From the NCBI GenBank assembly GCA_937124615.1, contig CAKZKR010000014.1, forward strand, positions 1 to 63,245: a stretch of DNA of 63,245 bases, in the 5' to 3' direction. Shown here in pieces: positions 17,223 through 27,435 of the stretch (positions within the stretch are counted from its first letter, which is position 1; the number at the start of each line of letters is the position of its first letter). The DNA comes from an uncultured bacterium (GTDB lineage Bacteria > Hydrogenedentota > Hydrogenedentia > Hydrogenedentales > Hydrogenedentaceae). The notes under the pieces are model-generated. The model made no database searches. It was given only the letters and a program-made list of their open reading frames with translations, and was not told the DNA's origin. The position numbers were made by a program, and so were the translations under genes.

Positions 17223-18665
17223 TTAAAAATAGACTCTTGCACTGATATAAATGTTTGAGTTTTCCATAAATTGACCAAAGAAGGTATAAGGTTCATTTCC
17301 AATAAAAATGTTGGCACCACCTTCAATCCACCATTTATCATTTATTTTATAACGCATATTCGGTCTTAAAAAGAAATCCCGGTCTGTAGGGGAATAGTAC
17401 ATAAACCATGATAAAATGAGGTTTTGGTTCATTAATTGTCGAGTGATTCGAATTGTAGTTACGAATCGGTTTTCGTCTTTGTTATATACCCAGAAAGGTT
17501 GATTGTCTTTGTAATTATCATAGCCCATGATATGTTCTAAATATATCTGAAAAGCACCAGTAAGATCTTTTGCTAATTCTTGTTCGTAACCCATCAGAAA
17601 ACGAAATTCGGAGTTATTTATAAGAGGGCTATTACCGGCTCGGTCTTCTCTTGAATCATAATAACCCATCTCTAAAGATAATATTCCTTTGCCAAGCGGT
17701 CCTCTCAGGCTGGCTCCATGGACATTGAGTTTAGGGAAATAAGACTGAAGAGGAGGGATTAATCTTTGTCCACCGGGACTTTTCCATCTACCCGAGTAAG
17801 TATACAGGGCGAGTTCGTAATTGTTTATTTTTCGATATGCACGGAATGCCCATTCGTCATCATGAAATCGAGGTCCAGGATGATCCGGATGAATTTCTTG
17901 TTCTTCTCCTTGTAGTTCATTTAAAAGAGGGTTCCAGAAAGTAATTGGGTTTCCCGTGATGTATCTATCAGGTGTAAACCGAGGAGTATAGACAAGTTCA
18001 AAGTTAAACCATTCTGGATACCAACCTAATTTTATGGAATCTGATGGGGCTTTTAGGTATTCTTGTTCTCTTCCGACAAAGAAAGAATTCCAATCTTTTG
18101 GAAAAAGGTCATTTATAAAAATTTGGTCTCCTGTACCCCATGTAAGTATTTGTCGCCCAATTCGTAAATCTAATGTGGGGGATAATGTCCATGTGAGTCG
18201 TGCTTGACGCAGGTCGAAGTTAAATTCTTCTTGAATTAAATCTCCATAGAAATCTCCTGTTGTTTCTATTCCAATTATGTCCCAAAATTTTTCTGCCTTT
18301 AACTGTAGCCTTGATTCTCCAAGTGTTAAATCTTTTGATTGGTGTTTATCGTTTCTGTATCGTGTTCCTATGCGGTTATCCCAGAAGCCTTTTATATCAA
18401 TAGGTAAATATTTTTTTTGTTTTTTATTGTCTTTTATTTCTTCTTTAGTTGTTGTCTTATCTAATCCTTGAGGAAGTTGTGGCTCGGAGGAATCGGGAGA
18501 ATGGAGCCCCTGAGGTAATTGGGGCTCTGTAGAAGAAGACGGTGTTAATCCTGATGGTAGAGCCGGCTCGTCTGAATAACTATATGACCCTTTTATGAAG
18601 ACGAAAAATAAAACTAAAAAAGTTGAAACAAATAGATAAAAAATTGTTTGTATTTTTCTCTTCAT
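17223..18665 (-). CDS. Outer-membrane beta-barrel protein (DUF1302/alginate-export-like)
   Basis: A 480-residue exported protein. A signal peptide (to about residue 30) is followed by a short proline-rich repeat (two copies of PQLPQGL, with a related PALPSGL before them) and then many amphipathic beta strands ending in a C-terminal phenylalanine (ISARVYF), the usual outer-membrane assembly signal. The segment GRQILTWGTGDQIFINDLFP is typical of DUF1302 and related large porin-like barrels that carry alginate or hydrophobic substrates. The transported substrate is unknown. It is the upstream partner of the degenerate PHP protein. Its presence shows that the organism has an outer membrane. Confidence 0.72.
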   Translation of the reverse strand: MKRKIQTIFYLFVSTFLVLFFVFIKGSYSYSDEPALPSGLTPSSSTEPQLPQGLHSPDSSEPQLPQGLDKTTTKEEIKDNKKQKKYLPIDIKGFWDNRIGTRYRNDKHQSKDLTLGESRLQLKAEKFWDIIGIETTGDFYGDLIQEEFNFDLRQARLTWTLSPTLDLRIGRQILTWGTGDQIFINDLFPKDWNSFFVGREQEYLKAPSDSIKLGWYPEWFNFELVYTPRFTPDRYITGNPITFWNPLLNELQGEEQEIHPDHPGPRFHDDEWAFRAYRKINNYELALYTYSGRWKSPGGQRLIPPLQSYFPKLNVHGASLRGPLGKGILSLEMGYYDSREDRAGNSPLINNSEFRFLMGYEQELAKDLTGAFQIYLEHIMGYDNYKDNQPFWVYNKDENRFVTTIRITRQLMNQNLILSWFMYYSPTDRDFFLRPNMRYKINDKWWIEGGANIFIGNEPYTFFGQFMENSNIYISARVYF

Positions 18666-18704
18666 ATTTGTTTCCCGTAAAATTATTTTTATAATGATAT
18701 TGTA

Positions 18705-19880
18705 TTATGATTGTTCTTGTTCAAGAAATTCATTAGTTTTTTTGAATATATCAATTATTTCTTCTCCATACATTTTAAGACGAACAGGACCAAGGATGCC
18801 TAAATTTTTCAGTTCTGCTAAAGATTTAGGTTCATATATAGCGAGCAAATAAATTTTGTTTTTAGGTAGGATAGCGTCAGAATCGATGTCGCGTTCAATT
18901 GATTTTTGTTTTCTCCATTGTAAGAGAAGTGATATTCGATTTTTTACATCCGGATTATTATTTGTTGGTGGTGTCTTAATTATCTTTTCTGTATTCTTTG
19001 CTTTTAGTATTACTTCAAGTAATTTTTGTCTATTTATTTTATTGGATATAGAACTTGTTCCTATGGTCTGGTTCAATTCATCAAGAGTAGTTGGGATTTT
19101 TTTTGATAGAGTTAATAGGCATTTGTTTGAGATTAATTTGTTTGGAAGGACATGTAAGGATTTTCCGAGTTCGTCACGAAAAAAATAAAGTTCGTGTAAG
19201 ACTTTTAGATTCTCTTCAGGGAGAATTCTGTCTTTAAATGATTTGAAGAATTGTATTGATTTTTGTTCGTCTTCTTCTACTACTATATCTTGTGCAAAAT
19301 CATTAAAAATTTCTTGAGCCTCATCCCAGAGGTTTTTTTCTTCAAGTTGTTTTTGTAATACCTCTGCTAATGGGATTAAATAATGGGAATCACGATAGGC
19401 ATAACTTAATTGTTGATAAGAGAGAGGTCTATTTTTCCAGTTTGACTTTTGAAATTTCTTATCATGTTTAACATTCAAGAAAGTTTGTAGTAGATAAACA
19501 AGACCGAGTTGTTTACAACCCAAGAGTTTGCTTGCCAACATGGTGTCAAAAAGATTTGTTACAGACCATTGAAACTGGTTCCAGAGAAGTCTTAAATCGT
19601 ATTCGGATGCATGGAAGATTTTTATAATATTTTTGTCAGATAATAATTCGCCTAATTCCGGGAATGAAAAGTTAGCCAGAGGGTCGAGCAAGAAACCGTA
19701 TCCACGAACGGAAATCTGTATAAGACAGATTTCTCCGGGATATTCATATAAGGAGTTCGCTTCAAGGTCAATAGCAATTTTAGGTTCGATTGAAATTATT
19801 TTAAGTGCTCTTTCCCAATCTTTTTTTGTTTGTATCAGGTTGTAATCATTTATCGTAAAATCGAGTTTTTTATGAGGCAT
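18705..19880 (-). CDS. rnd: Ribonuclease D
   Basis: A 391-residue 3'-5' exoribonuclease that trims tRNA precursors and other RNAs. All DEDDy motifs are visible: IAIDLEANSLYEY (Exo I, Asp and Glu), IFHASEYDLRLL (Exo II), and YAYRDSHYLIPL (Exo III, Tyr and Asp). FDTMLASKLLG is also as in RNase D. One or two HRDC-like helical regions follow (about residues 215-290 and 305-385). The start ATG is 19880. It follows purQ on the minus strand by 29 bases and may be the last gene of the pur operon. Confidence 0.9.
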   Translation of the reverse strand: MPHKKLDFTINDYNLIQTKKDWERALKIISIEPKIAIDLEANSLYEYPGEICLIQISVRGYGFLLDPLANFSFPELGELLSDKNIIKIFHASEYDLRLLWNQFQWSVTNLFDTMLASKLLGCKQLGLVYLLQTFLNVKHDKKFQKSNWKNRPLSYQQLSYAYRDSHYLIPLAEVLQKQLEEKNLWDEAQEIFNDFAQDIVVEEDEQKSIQFFKSFKDRILPEENLKVLHELYFFRDELGKSLHVLPNKLISNKCLLTLSKKIPTTLDELNQTIGTSSISNKINRQKLLEVILKAKNTEKIIKTPPTNNNPDVKNRISLLLQWRKQKSIERDIDSDAILPKNKIYLLAIYEPKSLAELKNLGILGPVRLKMYGEEIIDIFKKTNEFLEQEQS

Positions 19881-19909
19881 ATAGCAAGAAAAAAAGTTAA
19901 AGTTAGATT

Positions 19910-20695
19910 TTACAAATGAGAATTAGCAAAAGATATACCATTTTCAAAGATTCTTAACCCTTCTCCTGGCCCATTAAGTTTAAGTCGATTCCATAAAGGA
20001 TGTAATTTTGCGTCCCAGAAGGCTTCAGGATGAGGCATTAATCCAAAAATTCTACCTGTCGGGTCACATATGCCCGCAATGTCTTCTATAGAACCGTTTG
20101 GATTTATAGGATATTCTCCATTAGCTAATGAGTTATCTTTTTTTGCATATTGTATCACGATTTGATGGTTGTCTTTAAGTTGTTTTAAAACAATGTTATC
20201 TTTAGGAATAAACTTTCCTTCTCCATGTCGCACAGGTAATTCTATAATTTCAATATCTTTTGTCCAAACGCAGGGAGTTTGTATATTTACTTTCAGGCGA
20301 ACCCATCTATCTTCAAAACGACCGGAATTGTTGTGGGTTAGAGTTACTAATTGTTGAAATTCTTTTTGAAATAAAGGAAGAATACCCATTTTGACCATTA
20401 CCTGAAAGCCGTTACATATACCTATAATGAGTTTCCCGTCATTTATAAATTTTTTTAAGGGTTTTTCTAATCGATAACGGATTCGATTGGCTAAAATTCT
20501 TCCAGAAGCGATATCGTCTCCAAAAGAAAAGCCACCTGGTATAGCAAATATTTTTGATTTATCGAGGTAATCTGGTTTTTCAATTAAATCATTTAAATGA
20601 ATAAGGATAGGGTCTCCGCCTGCTTTTTGGAATGTGTGGGCCGTTTCCCGTTCACAATTTATACCAAAACCTGTTAAAACAAGAACCTGAACCAT
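19910..20695 (-). CDS. purQ: FGAM synthase glutaminase subunit PurQ
   Basis: A 261-residue class I glutamine amidotransferase that supplies ammonia to PurL in step four of purine synthesis. Seen: VLVLTGFGINCERETAHTF, PGGFSFGDDIASGR, the nucleophile Cys in GICNGFQVMV, and the catalytic His/Glu in MPHPEAFWD near the C-terminus. It is immediately downstream of purL (9-base gap) on the same strand. A separate PurQ together with a PurS-carrying PurL indicates the multi-subunit type enzyme rather than the large single-chain form. Confidence 0.94.
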   Translation of the reverse strand: MVQVLVLTGFGINCERETAHTFQKAGGDPILIHLNDLIEKPDYLDKSKIFAIPGGFSFGDDIASGRILANRIRYRLEKPLKKFINDGKLIIGICNGFQVMVKMGILPLFQKEFQQLVTLTHNNSGRFEDRWVRLKVNIQTPCVWTKDIEIIELPVRHGEGKFIPKDNIVLKQLKDNHQIVIQYAKKDNSLANGEYPINPNGSIEDIAGICDPTGRIFGLMPHPEAFWDAKLHPLWNRLKLNGPGEGLRIFENGISFANSHL

Positions 20696-20704
20696 ATAAA
20701 TTCC

Positions 20705-23671
20705 TTATATCCGTAATGTTTTCTGCCATGCTTCTTTGAGATCATAAATCGAGGTGTTTATGATAGGATTGTTTGCATATCCGTAAACCAAAAATTGAGA
20801 TTGTTCTAAGACTTCGCCTAAAAAGAAAACATCCAGCCCTTTCATTAATTTTAAGAAATCGTTTTCATAATGGGGAGGAACCGTTACAACATGTCGGCAT
20901 GGAGTTTCGCTAAATAGAGCAACAATGTCGTTGTCAATTCCTAACGGGTTAATGTTAATTTTCATCCCAAGACCGCCTGAAAAAGCACTTTCAGCTAATG
21001 CAACAGCAAGACCTCCATCAGAACAATCGTGGCAGGATGAAATCCAGCCCCTTTTAATTGCTTTATTGATCTGATTGTACTGAGAAACTGCTTTATCGGT
21101 TTTGACTTTTGGAATACTTCCCCCACTAAATTTGTGAATGTTTGCCCATTCACTACCTCCTAATGCTTCTACCGTTTCACCAATTAGATAGACCTTATCC
21201 CCGGGATTTTTTACATCCATTGTCATTATGTATTGAATGTCATCAACAAATCCGATGGCCGTAAATAGTAATGTCGGAGGAATGGATATTTTAATATCAC
21301 CGATTTTATAATCGTTTTTCATACTATCCTTACCACTTATTAATGGGACTTTGTAGGCAAGGCAGGTATCGTGTAACCCCTGACATGTTAAAACTAATTG
21401 AGCTAATTTGTGAGCGCCGTCTGGTGTTTTTTCACTTTCTACGGGATCGGGCCAACAGAAATTATCTAAACCCGCAATATCTCCTAATTTAACACCTACT
21501 GCTACTAAATTCCTTACTGCTTCATCTACTGCATTTGCAGACATTTGATAACAATCAAAGTCGCTATATTTTGGGCAAATACCACAACTAATAGCCAAAC
21601 CCCGGTTGGAATTATAAACAGGACGGATTATTGTAGCATCACCGGGGCCATCATGAGTAATTCCCTGGAAAGGTTTGACTACTGTTTGTGCCTGAACTTC
21701 ATGGTCGTACATTCTAACAAAGGCTTCTTTACTACATACATTTAGACTACCTAAAACTTTTTTTAAATCTTCTGTAAGATTATTTTTATTTTTAATATAA
21801 AAAGGTCTTTTTTCAGGGAATTCCAATTTTGCTTTTAATTGCATGGTTGGAACACCCTCGTGTAAGAATTCCATAGATATTGATGCAATTAATTTTCCAT
21901 TAAAGTAGCATTCGAGAAATCCTGAGTCATTAAATTCACCTAATATTGTAGACTCAACCTCTCTTTTTTGAGCCAGAGTCATAAATTCATCGATATTTTG
22001 AGGTGAAACTGCGACAGTCATTCGTTCTTGGGATTCTGATAAGAAAATTTCCCATGGGGCTAAACCAGCATATTTTAAGGGTGCACGGTCTAAATAAATT
22101 TTAGCTCCGCCGGAACTTCTTGCCATTTCTCCAACGCTCGAGGATAACCCCCCTGCTCCATTATCAGTTATCGCATTGTATAAAGAACGGTCTCTCGCCT
22201 CGAATAGGAAATCGGATAATTTTTTCTGTGTAATAGGGTCTCCTATTTGAACAGCAGTCACAGGAGAACCTTCATGCAATTCTTCGGAGGAGAAGGTAGC
22301 ACCGTGAATGCCATCTTTGCCAATTCTTCCTCCTATCATTACAATAAGGTCCCCTTTAATGGCTTTTTTCTCATGTGATAAATTGTTGTTTATTTTTTTA
22401 GGAATAATGCCCCCTGTCCCACAAAATACCAAAGGCTTGCCTAAAAATCTTTCATGGAAAACAATAGCTCCATTTACGGTAGGAATACCACTTTGATTTC
22501 CACCATCCCGAACCCCTGCATGTACTCCCCTTAATACACGCCTTGGATGAAGTAATCGGTCGGGAATTTTGCCTTCGTAAAAAGGAGAAGCAAAACAAAA
22601 AACATCCGTGTTAAAGATACAACGGCAGCCCAAACCTGCACCTAAAATATCACGGTTTACACCGACAATCCCCGTAATGGCACCTCCATATGGGTCTAAT
22701 GCTGATGGACTGTTGTGGGTCTCGACTTTCATCGAGATGAGATGTTCATCATCAAATTCTATCAATCCAGCATTATCATGAAATACACTAACCAACCATG
22801 GAATTTCTGATTTTAATTTTTCTGTTGTTGATTTTATATAGGTTTGAAATAAACTTTTTATGGTAATGTAATTTTTATCGTTATCTTCGTAGTTAATTTC
22901 AGCATTGAATATTTTGTGTTTGCAATGTTCTGACCATGTTTGAGCCAATATTTCAAGTTCAATATCTGTTGGGTATTCTGGTAAATTTGATTTTTTGCGG
23001 TGTTGTTTTGTATTTGGATGTTCGTAATGATCTTTTATAGCCTTCATCTCTCTTAGGTCAAGAGCCAATAGTTTTTTCTGACTTAATTCTAGTAACTCAG
23101 AATCAGATAAGTTTAAAGGTATTGTTTCAACGGTGCTTTCAGTTTTCTCAGTAACCAACGGAAGGGGTAGGATAGAATAATCGTTTTTATTTTCTAATTC
23201 ATTTAATGATAAGACCATCCAATGCTGTATAAGTTCATTTGCAATAAGTTGTTTGGCAATGAGAGAGCAATCATTTTTTGATACACCTGAGAACCAATAC
23301 ATTGTAGATTTAAATACAAATTCCTCAGGTTTAAGGGTTCTCGATAATGTATCCTGTATACCCTCTCGAGCACTTTTCCCAACATTATCTGTTACTCCCG
23401 GGCGAAAGCCCACTTCTACAACATGTTGATAATCAGATGGAAAAGATATATGTTTATTAATAGAATAGATTTGAGTTACTGAATCTGTAAAAAGTTCTTT
23501 TGCGATTTTATCAAGTTCTTCTGGACTTAATTCCGCTAAAATAGTATAAACATCTACAACACGGACAGATTCACAGATTATAGATAAATCATTTTTGATT
23601 TGAATACATAAACTTTTCCCAATGGGGTCTTCTAATTCAGGACGGATTGTAACTTCAATTCGGTTGAGCAT
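20705..23671 (-). CDS. purL: FGAM synthase PurL fused to two N-terminal PurS-like domains
   Basis: A 988-residue enzyme converting FGAR and ammonia to FGAM with ATP. Residues ~1-80 (RIEVTIRPELEDPIGKS...) and ~85-160 (VVEVGFRPGVTDNVGKSA...) each resemble PurS, the small structural subunit. The PurL core follows from about residue 225 (ILAQTWSEHCKHKIFNAEI), with THNSPSALDPYGGA, GDGGNQ-type RDGGNQSGIPTVNG, DNGAGGLSSSVGEMAR, and DCSDGGLAVALAESAFSG in the second half. Ordinary small PurL is about 730 residues, so the extension is a real fusion. The start overlaps the end of purM by 17 bases, indicating translational coupling. Confidence 0.93.
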   Translation of the reverse strand: MLNRIEVTIRPELEDPIGKSLCIQIKNDLSIICESVRVVDVYTILAELSPEELDKIAKELFTDSVTQIYSINKHISFPSDYQHVVEVGFRPGVTDNVGKSAREGIQDTLSRTLKPEEFVFKSTMYWFSGVSKNDCSLIAKQLIANELIQHWMVLSLNELENKNDYSILPLPLVTEKTESTVETIPLNLSDSELLELSQKKLLALDLREMKAIKDHYEHPNTKQHRKKSNLPEYPTDIELEILAQTWSEHCKHKIFNAEINYEDNDKNYITIKSLFQTYIKSTTEKLKSEIPWLVSVFHDNAGLIEFDDEHLISMKVETHNSPSALDPYGGAITGIVGVNRDILGAGLGCRCIFNTDVFCFASPFYEGKIPDRLLHPRRVLRGVHAGVRDGGNQSGIPTVNGAIVFHERFLGKPLVFCGTGGIIPKKINNNLSHEKKAIKGDLIVMIGGRIGKDGIHGATFSSEELHEGSPVTAVQIGDPITQKKLSDFLFEARDRSLYNAITDNGAGGLSSSVGEMARSSGGAKIYLDRAPLKYAGLAPWEIFLSESQERMTVAVSPQNIDEFMTLAQKREVESTILGEFNDSGFLECYFNGKLIASISMEFLHEGVPTMQLKAKLEFPEKRPFYIKNKNNLTEDLKKVLGSLNVCSKEAFVRMYDHEVQAQTVVKPFQGITHDGPGDATIIRPVYNSNRGLAISCGICPKYSDFDCYQMSANAVDEAVRNLVAVGVKLGDIAGLDNFCWPDPVESEKTPDGAHKLAQLVLTCQGLHDTCLAYKVPLISGKDSMKNDYKIGDIKISIPPTLLFTAIGFVDDIQYIMTMDVKNPGDKVYLIGETVEALGGSEWANIHKFSGGSIPKVKTDKAVSQYNQINKAIKRGWISSCHDCSDGGLAVALAESAFSGGLGMKININPLGIDNDIVALFSETPCRHVVTVPPHYENDFLKLMKGLDVFFLGEVLEQSQFLVYGYANNPIINTSIYDLKEAWQKTLRI

Positions 23672-24722
23672 ATTTCAAAATACCTTTATAATAAACTTTG
23701 TTTTCTCCTTTAATCGTTTTCCCAACAATGTAAGTAGAAACCCCAGCTTGTTCAAAGGCTTTTAATACTTTGGGTAAATGGTCTTCAGGGATAATAAATA
23801 GTAAACCGATACCCATATTGAAAACACGAAGCATTTCAAGGTCATCTACATTTCCAGTTTCTTTTAAGAAGCGAAATAGATAAGGAACCTCCCAAGAAGA
23901 TAGGTCAATTTCAGCCCCAATCCCTTCAGGAAGAATTCGAGGTAGATTTTCAGTAATTCCTCCACCTGTTATATGGGCCATACCTCGAACATCGACAAGT
24001 TTCATGACGATTTGCATAACTTTGGAATAACAAACATGAGGAGCCATCAGAATGTCATAAACAGATTGATTTGTACCTGGAAATGTGTTATTTAGTTCTA
24101 ATTTTGCGACTTCAAAACATATTTTCCTTGCTAATGTATAGCCATTTGTATGTAATCCTGAGGAGGATAATCCGAGGATAATATCTCCTTCTTGTATATG
24201 TGTCCCATCAATGATTTTTTTACGGTCTACGATTCCCACAATGGTCCCTACCAAGTCGTATTCATCTGGTTGATAGACATCCGGCATTTCTGCAGTCTCT
24301 CCTCCTATCAGGGCACATCCGGCCTGTCCACATCCCCAGGTTAACCCTTTAACAATTTCAACAATAGTAGAAGTATTAAGTTTCCCCATAGCAATATAAT
24401 CAAGGAAAAAGAGTGGTTTGGCCCCTTGTACAAGAATGTCATTTACGCAATGGGAAACAAGGTCTATTCCCACAGTGTCGTGTTTGTTTGCCATAATAGC
24501 TAATTTAATTTTTGTCCCTACCCCATCAATACTTGAAACAAGAACAGGTTCTTCTATTCCCTGAAGGTCAGGTTGAAATAAGCCACCAAATAAGCCGATG
24601 TTAGACAAAACCTGGTCATTAAAAGTCCTTTTAACCAATTCTTTTATCTCACATACCGCTTTGTTAGCGGTGTCAATATTAACACCCGCATCTTTATAAC
24701 TTAATTTTATTTGTTCATCCAT
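23655..24722 (-). CDS. purM: AIR synthetase (phosphoribosylformylglycinamidine cyclo-ligase) PurM
   Basis: A 355-residue enzyme that closes the imidazole ring of AIR in purine synthesis (ATP-dependent, same fold as PurL). Seen: SYKDAGVNIDTAN, VSSIDGVGTKIKLA, MKHDTVGIDLVxHCVND-type segment (NKHDTVGIDLVSHCVNDIL), FFLDYIAMGKL, LIGGETAEMP, LGLSSSGLHTNGYTLAR, and GMAHITGGGITENLPR. It is the first gene of the purM-purL-purQ operon and has a AAAGGA ribosome site. A divergent LysR-type regulator gene begins 160 bases away across the shared upstream region. Confidence 0.96.
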   Translation of the reverse strand: MDEQIKLSYKDAGVNIDTANKAVCEIKELVKRTFNDQVLSNIGLFGGLFQPDLQGIEEPVLVSSIDGVGTKIKLAIMANKHDTVGIDLVSHCVNDILVQGAKPLFFLDYIAMGKLNTSTIVEIVKGLTWGCGQAGCALIGGETAEMPDVYQPDEYDLVGTIVGIVDRKKIIDGTHIQEGDIILGLSSSGLHTNGYTLARKICFEVAKLELNNTFPGTNQSVYDILMAPHVCYSKVMQIVMKLVDVRGMAHITGGGITENLPRILPEGIGAEIDLSSWEVPYLFRFLKETGNVDDLEMLRVFNMGIGLLFIIPEDHLPKVLKAFEQAGVSTYIVGKTIKGENKVYYKGILKYAQPN

Positions 24723-24882
24723 TGATTGTTTCCTTTACTATATGGATATGGAAGATAGTAAGTGTACAATTTTAGCAAAACATCATTAAAGCATAGATTT
24801 GTTTGAAAAGTTGAAAGTATAATAACATATATAAAGGTATAATTCTAATGAATTTTAATTATAAAAACTATAAGTAAAACTT

Positions 24883-25776
24883 ATGGATAATTTTTCTTAC
24901 GATGCATTGCAATGTTTTTGTGCTTTAGTTGAAACAGGGTCATTCGGTAGGGCTGCGGAAAAAACAGGAAGGACACAACCTGCATTAAGCCAAAGAATAA
25001 AAAGTATCGAGGAACAACTTGATGGAGAATTATTTGACCGTAAAAGGAAGTGCTTAACGCCCTTGGGAAAAAACTTTTATGAAATAGCAAAAGAGTTTAC
25101 TTTAATACAAAAGAAATTTAATATGTTGTTTCAAGAAGCAACACAGGGGTTTTCTTCGGAGTTAAAAATAGGGACCAGTGATACTTTTGCTTTTCATTTG
25201 TTACCAAAAGTAATTCGGGAATTTCTCCGTCAATTTCCGAAGATTCAATTATCTGTTATAACTCGTTCTTCCGATGAAATAGAGAATATGGTATATAAGG
25301 GTGAAATTAATATTGGTGTTGTTACACATCCGATTATCCATAGTAATTTAAAGGAAGTAAAGATATGTGAAGACCCTATTTACCTTGTTACATCTAAGAA
25401 GCATCCTTTTATTAAAAAGAAGTTATCGAACATTATTCATGAAATTGATGGTGAATCTATTGTTATGATAGATTCTAAAACAAGAACAGGGAAGATTATC
25501 AGTAAATATTTGAAAACAATAAAAGTAGAACCTAAATGTGTTATCGATGGGGGGTCTTTTCAGGTAATTATGAAATATGTTTCAGAAGGATTTGGTATTT
25601 CTTTTGTTCCACGGATGGTTGCTATAGAGTGGAAAGAGAAAGTGGAGATAATTGGAATAAAAAAAGCCCCGACGATTCCCTATGTTTGTATCTATCCTCG
25701 ATTTTTGTCGATGTCAAAAACTGAAAGTACTTTTCTTAATTTGTTGAAAAAGCATACAAGTAAAATAAGAATTTGA
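24883..25776 (+). CDS. LysR-family transcriptional regulator
   Basis: 297 residues. The N-terminal winged helix-turn-helix (residues about 5-64: LQCFCALVETGSFGRAAEKT, QPALSQRIKSIEEQL, LFDR, LTPLG) is diagnostic of LysR regulators. The rest is a two-lobed periplasmic-binding-like effector domain. The effector is unknown. It is divergent from purM and 12-25 bases upstream of the O-antigen-ligase-like gene on the same strand, so either neighbour could be its target. The shared 24723-24882 region is A+T-rich, with two TATAAT hexamers on the plus strand but no convincing -35 boxes. Confidence 0.88.
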   Translation: MDNFSYDALQCFCALVETGSFGRAAEKTGRTQPALSQRIKSIEEQLDGELFDRKRKCLTPLGKNFYEIAKEFTLIQKKFNMLFQEATQGFSSELKIGTSDTFAFHLLPKVIREFLRQFPKIQLSVITRSSDEIENMVYKGEINIGVVTHPIIHSNLKEVKICEDPIYLVTSKKHPFIKKKLSNIIHEIDGESIVMIDSKTRTGKIISKYLKTIKVEPKCVIDGGSFQVIMKYVSEGFGISFVPRMVAIEWKEKVEIIGIKKAPTIPYVCIYPRFLSMSKTESTFLNLLKKHTSKIRI

Positions 25777-25800
25777 TGCATATTCATATTGAGTAAATCT

Positions 25801-27435
25801 ATGTATCTAATGGGGAAAGAAAAAATACTCTGGATAATTATATTTTCTATTATAACTTTTCCTTCATTGATATTCTCTTACGAATTTACATCATTTATTT
25901 ATCCAAAAGAAATTGTATTAAGTATACTTTTGCTTTTATTGTTCCCTTTTTTATTAATAAAAAAAGGAAAACTATTTGTTCCTATATATCTTATTTTCTT
26001 ATTTTTCTTTAATGTGTTTTTATTATCAGGTTGTATGTATGCAAAAGTTCCAGAAAAGGTAATTATTCGTTCTACGGAATTATTTCTAACATTTGTGACA
26101 CTTTTGGTATTGGTAAATCTTGTTAAAGATGAAAAGTATGATATATGTATAGAGTATGGAATTTTAATATCAGGGTTATTGGTTTCTCTCTCTTTAATTG
26201 TGCAATATTTTAACGTTCTGCCTGTATTATTCCCTCAATACACATTTTATAAGCAATTATACTCTGTTTTTGGTAATCAAAATCTTGCAGGGGCATATAT
26301 TGCAATTGTGATGATGGGCTTACTTGTTCGTTGGAATAGAATTTTATTGAATGATATATGTAAATTTATAAGTTTTTTTATTTTAGGGTATGGACTCGTT
26401 TTAAGTAACTCCCGTAGCTCATGGTTTTCTTTTTTGGTCGTATGTACTATTTATATTTTAAAAAAGTATAAAAATAATCAATGGGACAAGAGGAGATTTG
26501 TATGTCTAACAAGTATTATGTTTCTCGTAATACTTCTTATGCTTCCCAATCTATACGATCGTTTTCAACATACTTTAACAGATAAAGATGTAGGTTTTCG
26601 TGTTCGTTTATGGATATATGATGGTTCTATACGAATGTTTTTATCCAATCCATTTTGGGGTGTGGGTTTTGGAAATTTTTATTATTGGAGCCCTAAATAT
26701 CTTGGTGATGCTTTAAATTCAAGTTATGGAACCATGCATTTCAGGAATGAATTACTAACTTTACATGCCCATAATGATATATTGGAATTATTAACAGAAA
26801 CAGGTAGTATTGGAGTGCTTTTTGTTATTTTATTCTATTTATTACCTTTGTTTTTATACCGCAATACTTATGTTTGGTGGGTGTTTTTATTTCTTTCTTT
26901 AACCAATCCAATTCTAATAAGTTCTTCACATTTTATAATTACATGTCTGTCGTTGTTTAGAGAAGAAGAACGAATGAATCTCGAAGAAATAGTTAACATG
27001 AACAAATTTTTGTTCTTTTCTACTAAAACAAAAAGTATTATTTATTGTTTGACTGTGATTTCTATTCTATTTCTCTTTTATGCTTTATGGGTTCCAGATT
27101 ATAAACTTAGACAGGCGGAAAAATTACTAATTTTAGGACAAGATTGTGAAGCACAGTATGCTGAATTGGTAAATTCCCGATTTGCTACATATTCTATGTA
27201 TGAAGGTTATGCACAGGAATTGATAGGAAAAGGGAAGTATCAAGATGCATATAAAATATTGCAAAAGGCATTGGATAAAACGGATGGGGGAAATATTTAT
27301 CTCTTGTTGGGAATGTGTGCAGAAGAATTAGGTCTAAAAGAGGAAAGTGAAAGATGGTATCGGGAGTGTTTATATCGTTTCCCTGATAATAAAGAGGCTC
27401 AAGATTGTTTAAGTTTTATTGAGGGCTCAAGATAA
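25801..27435 (+). CDS. O-antigen ligase/polymerase-like membrane protein with C-terminal TPRs
   Basis: About 544 residues with 11-12 predicted membrane helices in residues ~10-440, then a soluble tail (~445-540) with tetratricopeptide-like repeats (YEGYAQELIGKGKYQDAYKILQKAL..., IYLLLGMCAEELGLKEESERWY). The large periplasmic loop ends in HAHNDILELLTETGSIGVL, the conserved motif of the Wzy/WaaL (O-antigen ligase) family. Such proteins join or polymerise O-antigen or other glycans at the periplasmic side. ATG 25801 is chosen; a TTG at 25789 and ATG 25810 are also in frame and no start has a clear ribosome site. The 3' end overlaps the convergent TPR gene by 20 bases. Confidence 0.78.
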   Translation: MYLMGKEKILWIIIFSIITFPSLIFSYEFTSFIYPKEIVLSILLLLLFPFLLIKKGKLFVPIYLIFLFFFNVFLLSGCMYAKVPEKVIIRSTELFLTFVTLLVLVNLVKDEKYDICIEYGILISGLLVSLSLIVQYFNVLPVLFPQYTFYKQLYSVFGNQNLAGAYIAIVMMGLLVRWNRILLNDICKFISFFILGYGLVLSNSRSSWFSFLVVCTIYILKKYKNNQWDKRRFVCLTSIMFLVILLMLPNLYDRFQHTLTDKDVGFRVRLWIYDGSIRMFLSNPFWGVGFGNFYYWSPKYLGDALNSSYGTMHFRNELLTLHAHNDILELLTETGSIGVLFVILFYLLPLFLYRNTYVWWVFLFLSLTNPILISSSHFIITCLSLFREEERMNLEEIVNMNKFLFFSTKTKSIIYCLTVISILFLFYALWVPDYKLRQAEKLLILGQDCEAQYAELVNSRFATYSMYEGYAQELIGKGKYQDAYKILQKALDKTDGGNIYLLLGMCAEELGLKEESERWYRECLYRFPDNKEAQDCLSFIEGSR

